Shown here piece by piece: positions 62,085 through 64,000 of a DNA stretch of 64,000 bases. Source of the DNA: Ectocarpus siliculosus (Eukaryota; Sar; Phaeophyceae; Ectocarpales; Ectocarpaceae); assembly GCA_000310025.1 (NCBI GenBank), contig FN649741.1, positions 826,526 to 890,525 of the forward strand. Direction: 5' to 3'. A program made the translations under genes and the position numbers. How positions within the stretch are numbered: the stretch's first letter is position 1; each line of letters starts with the position of its first letter. The notes under the pieces were generated by a model, which was not told where the DNA came from, did not search any database, and was given only the letters and a program-made list of their open reading frames with translations.

Positions 62085-64000
62085 GTGAGTGGGTTTGACG
62101 ACGGCGAACGACTTGACGTTTTGTGGCTGTTTTTCTGACAGAAGACACATGGCAGCTTCGGTGTCGTCGCTTGACCTTTCCGCAGTTTGGGTGAGGTATG
62201 GTATCGTACCACGAGTACCTTTTCCCGCCACGGTACCCGTCCGTCCGTGCTTACGTGTGCTTTGCCTTGCAATAGAGAGTGTAGCAGAGGACGATAGTGA
62301 AGTCGAGGTTGACGCAAGGGGGCTCGAAGAATCGGCCAGCTTGGTCTTACTACTACGAGTAACGACTACAGGCTGGTGTACCGGATATCCTGCAAGCAGT
62401 AGTGATTAGTTTACGAAACAACGTCGGTGGTCTACATACATATGTGCGGACCGAAACGTTGTGCCTTGTCCGCACGTCTGCGCGACGCGTGCGCAGTTAT
62501 TTCGTGGTCTACGAGGGATGCCCATGTTCTAAATACAAAGGTCGTGCGTTTTGAACGGAAGACAACACCCCCCCCCCCACCGCCGCCACCTGTCGTCTCG
62601 TTGCCGGCTTTCTTACTATACGCGCCTGGCAGGCGGCCCCTCAGCGGAGACGCGAAGCCCGGGGTGAGGAGGACCCTGACGAGATCGCCGGCGCCACAAA
62701 CGCAAGACCACCGCTCACTGCACAGTCCTGGGCACAACGGTGGTGACCACAAGCCGGAGGATGGGTTTCCGAGGTGCTGCCAGCTGGATGGCGGGAAGAC
62801 GCGACTGGTCGACGGGCTTTGTGGCAAGAAGAACCTGTCGAATTCTTGTGGGACGTATTTAGGAAGAATCGTCTGGATTGCCGGGTACTCCTTTGGATTG
62901 CGGAGCGACTGGGCATTCACCGGATTCTGCTTGCTTGCGTTTTCTTGGCGGACTGGCGGTACCGGCGGTGCCATCCATCCGTTGTTTCTTCGGTGCAACC
63001 TCATGGTCAAACCGGCGTTTTTAGTGAATTTTGTTGATTGTATTCACCCGACATTTTTTGCCCCTTCTCTTTTTTTCAGTGGTGTTCGTTGTTCGTGCAG
63101 GGGGAACTGACGCCCAAGGTCGCCTTGTTTTGTAAGCTTCCCCCTGTTCGGTAAATTGATACGACGTTCCTCTTGTTTTAGTGCTGTGTCGTTTTGGTTG
63201 GGGGCTTGGTAGGCAAGCTCGTCTTTGGTAATTTTTGTGGCGCAGTTGCAAATGGGTCGCGTCTGAGTTGTTGGCATCGATAAGGCCGCGTCTGCGAACA
63301 CGTTTTTCGCCGATCGATGTGCTTCTGCTCTCGTTTTTTGCCGTAGACGCTCGCTCCTTCTCCCCCGGTCGTGATCGTGATCCCCCCGGCAGGAGATGAA
63401 CTACTGTAGGCGGCCATCTTGGTATCTAGTGAAGTTAGCTATTGAGCGCGGCCAACAGCTCCACTGTTTGCCCTACCCTCATTGGCGGTCGATTGATGAT
63501 TTGTGTCTTGTGGTGGGGGGTATGCATCCAATCAAAGGGTTAGGTTTCACGCCATGTGGTGGTGGTGTGGCGGTGGCGTTGATTTTTCTTTGGGTACTTA
63601 TTCGCGCTTCCGTCCATGTAGTAACGCTGGGGGCCGGGATGCCGCCAGGTGAGAGCGTGTTTTTCTTCATTTACTTGTCATGTCCCACCTGTTGTGTGTG
63701 TTGTGCTCTAGAAAGTTTGTCCGCATTCCATGTGTGTAGTGGCAATCGAGAAGGGCCAACCAATGGCTTAGGTGTTTCCGTGTTGGGCAGGACGCTCTTC
63801 TTCTTCTTGTCATTGCGCTACTACATGGATGGGTGTCAGCATACACTCCGAGTGGGCTGGTCATAAAGGATTGGTCTAAGCGTGTAGAACCCGCTCGTAG
63901 ATATGCATAGGACGGGGGGGGGGGGGGGGGGGGGGGGGTCCCCAAATGGGGGCGGCCGGAGACTTTAAAACCTTTTGCCCCCCCCCCCCAAAAAACCGGG
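62085..64000. other. Downstream stretch and low-quality end
   Basis: No further exon can be fixed with confidence. Around 62567-62590 there is a C/CCG-rich tract. From 63917 there is a G run of more than 20 bases, then a C run and an A run near 63970-63996, typical of a poor contig end. Confidence 0.55.

Overview
The window is nuclear DNA of a photosynthetic stramenopile, most likely a brown alga close to Ectocarpus. The genes have many short exons separated by GT-AG introns of 0.2 to 4 kb, and minisatellites and triplet repeats are common. One gene (36135) carries an ochrophyte-type two-part plastid leader with a GAFA motif, and there are kinesin-light-chain-type TPR repeats and a bHLH-PAS regulator. 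Neighbouring genes tend to alternate strands, with three head-to-head pairs 213-281 bp apart. The organism call is inferred from gene style; no species-specific marker was seen. A 764-bp run of N (50163-50926) and homopolymer-rich final bases show a draft assembly.

Layout. 1-1050: an array of TPR-coding repeats in alternating orientation, plus a decayed outlier. 1217-9430 (+): a damaged SMC5 locus; its 3.9-kb second intron holds an antisense fragment of an SNF2-type helicase. 11246-14933 (+): complete VPS28 (ESCRT-I). 16680-18000 (-): two unrecognised coding-like exons. 19014-20282 (-): a DEAD-box-like helicase C-domain without its ATPase domain. 21881-24513 (-): a C2H2 zinc-finger protein with an RGG tail, divergent from 24795-28755 (+): PDX2, the glutaminase of vitamin B6 synthesis. 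30808-35921 (-): a PabA-PabB fusion, aminodeoxychorismate synthase for folate, divergent from 36135-40024 (+): a predicted thylakoid-lumen protein of unknown function. 41873-44493 (-): a bHLH-PAS transcription factor. 44494-47803: repeats and a perfect-looking hairpin. 47804-50162 (+): an unrecognised multi-exon ORF with two in-frame stops, running into the N gap. 50927-55372: decayed sequence and a minisatellite. 55373-59198 (-): a UvrD-like helicase fused to a RecB-family nuclease, divergent from 59431-60066 (+): an 85-residue protein. 61056-62084 (+): first exon of an acidic, glycine-rich protein. The rest is low complexity.

Functional links are loose, as expected for a eukaryote. Two vitamin genes with glutamine amidotransferase activity (PDX2, aminodeoxychorismate synthase) sit tail to tail. 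Three DNA-maintenance families (SMC5, SNF2, UvrD-RecB) are present, two of them broken. The most notable items are the UvrD-RecB fusion with an eroded motor but intact nuclease and Fe-S signatures, the mutually nested SMC5/SNF2 relics, and the TPR palindrome array.
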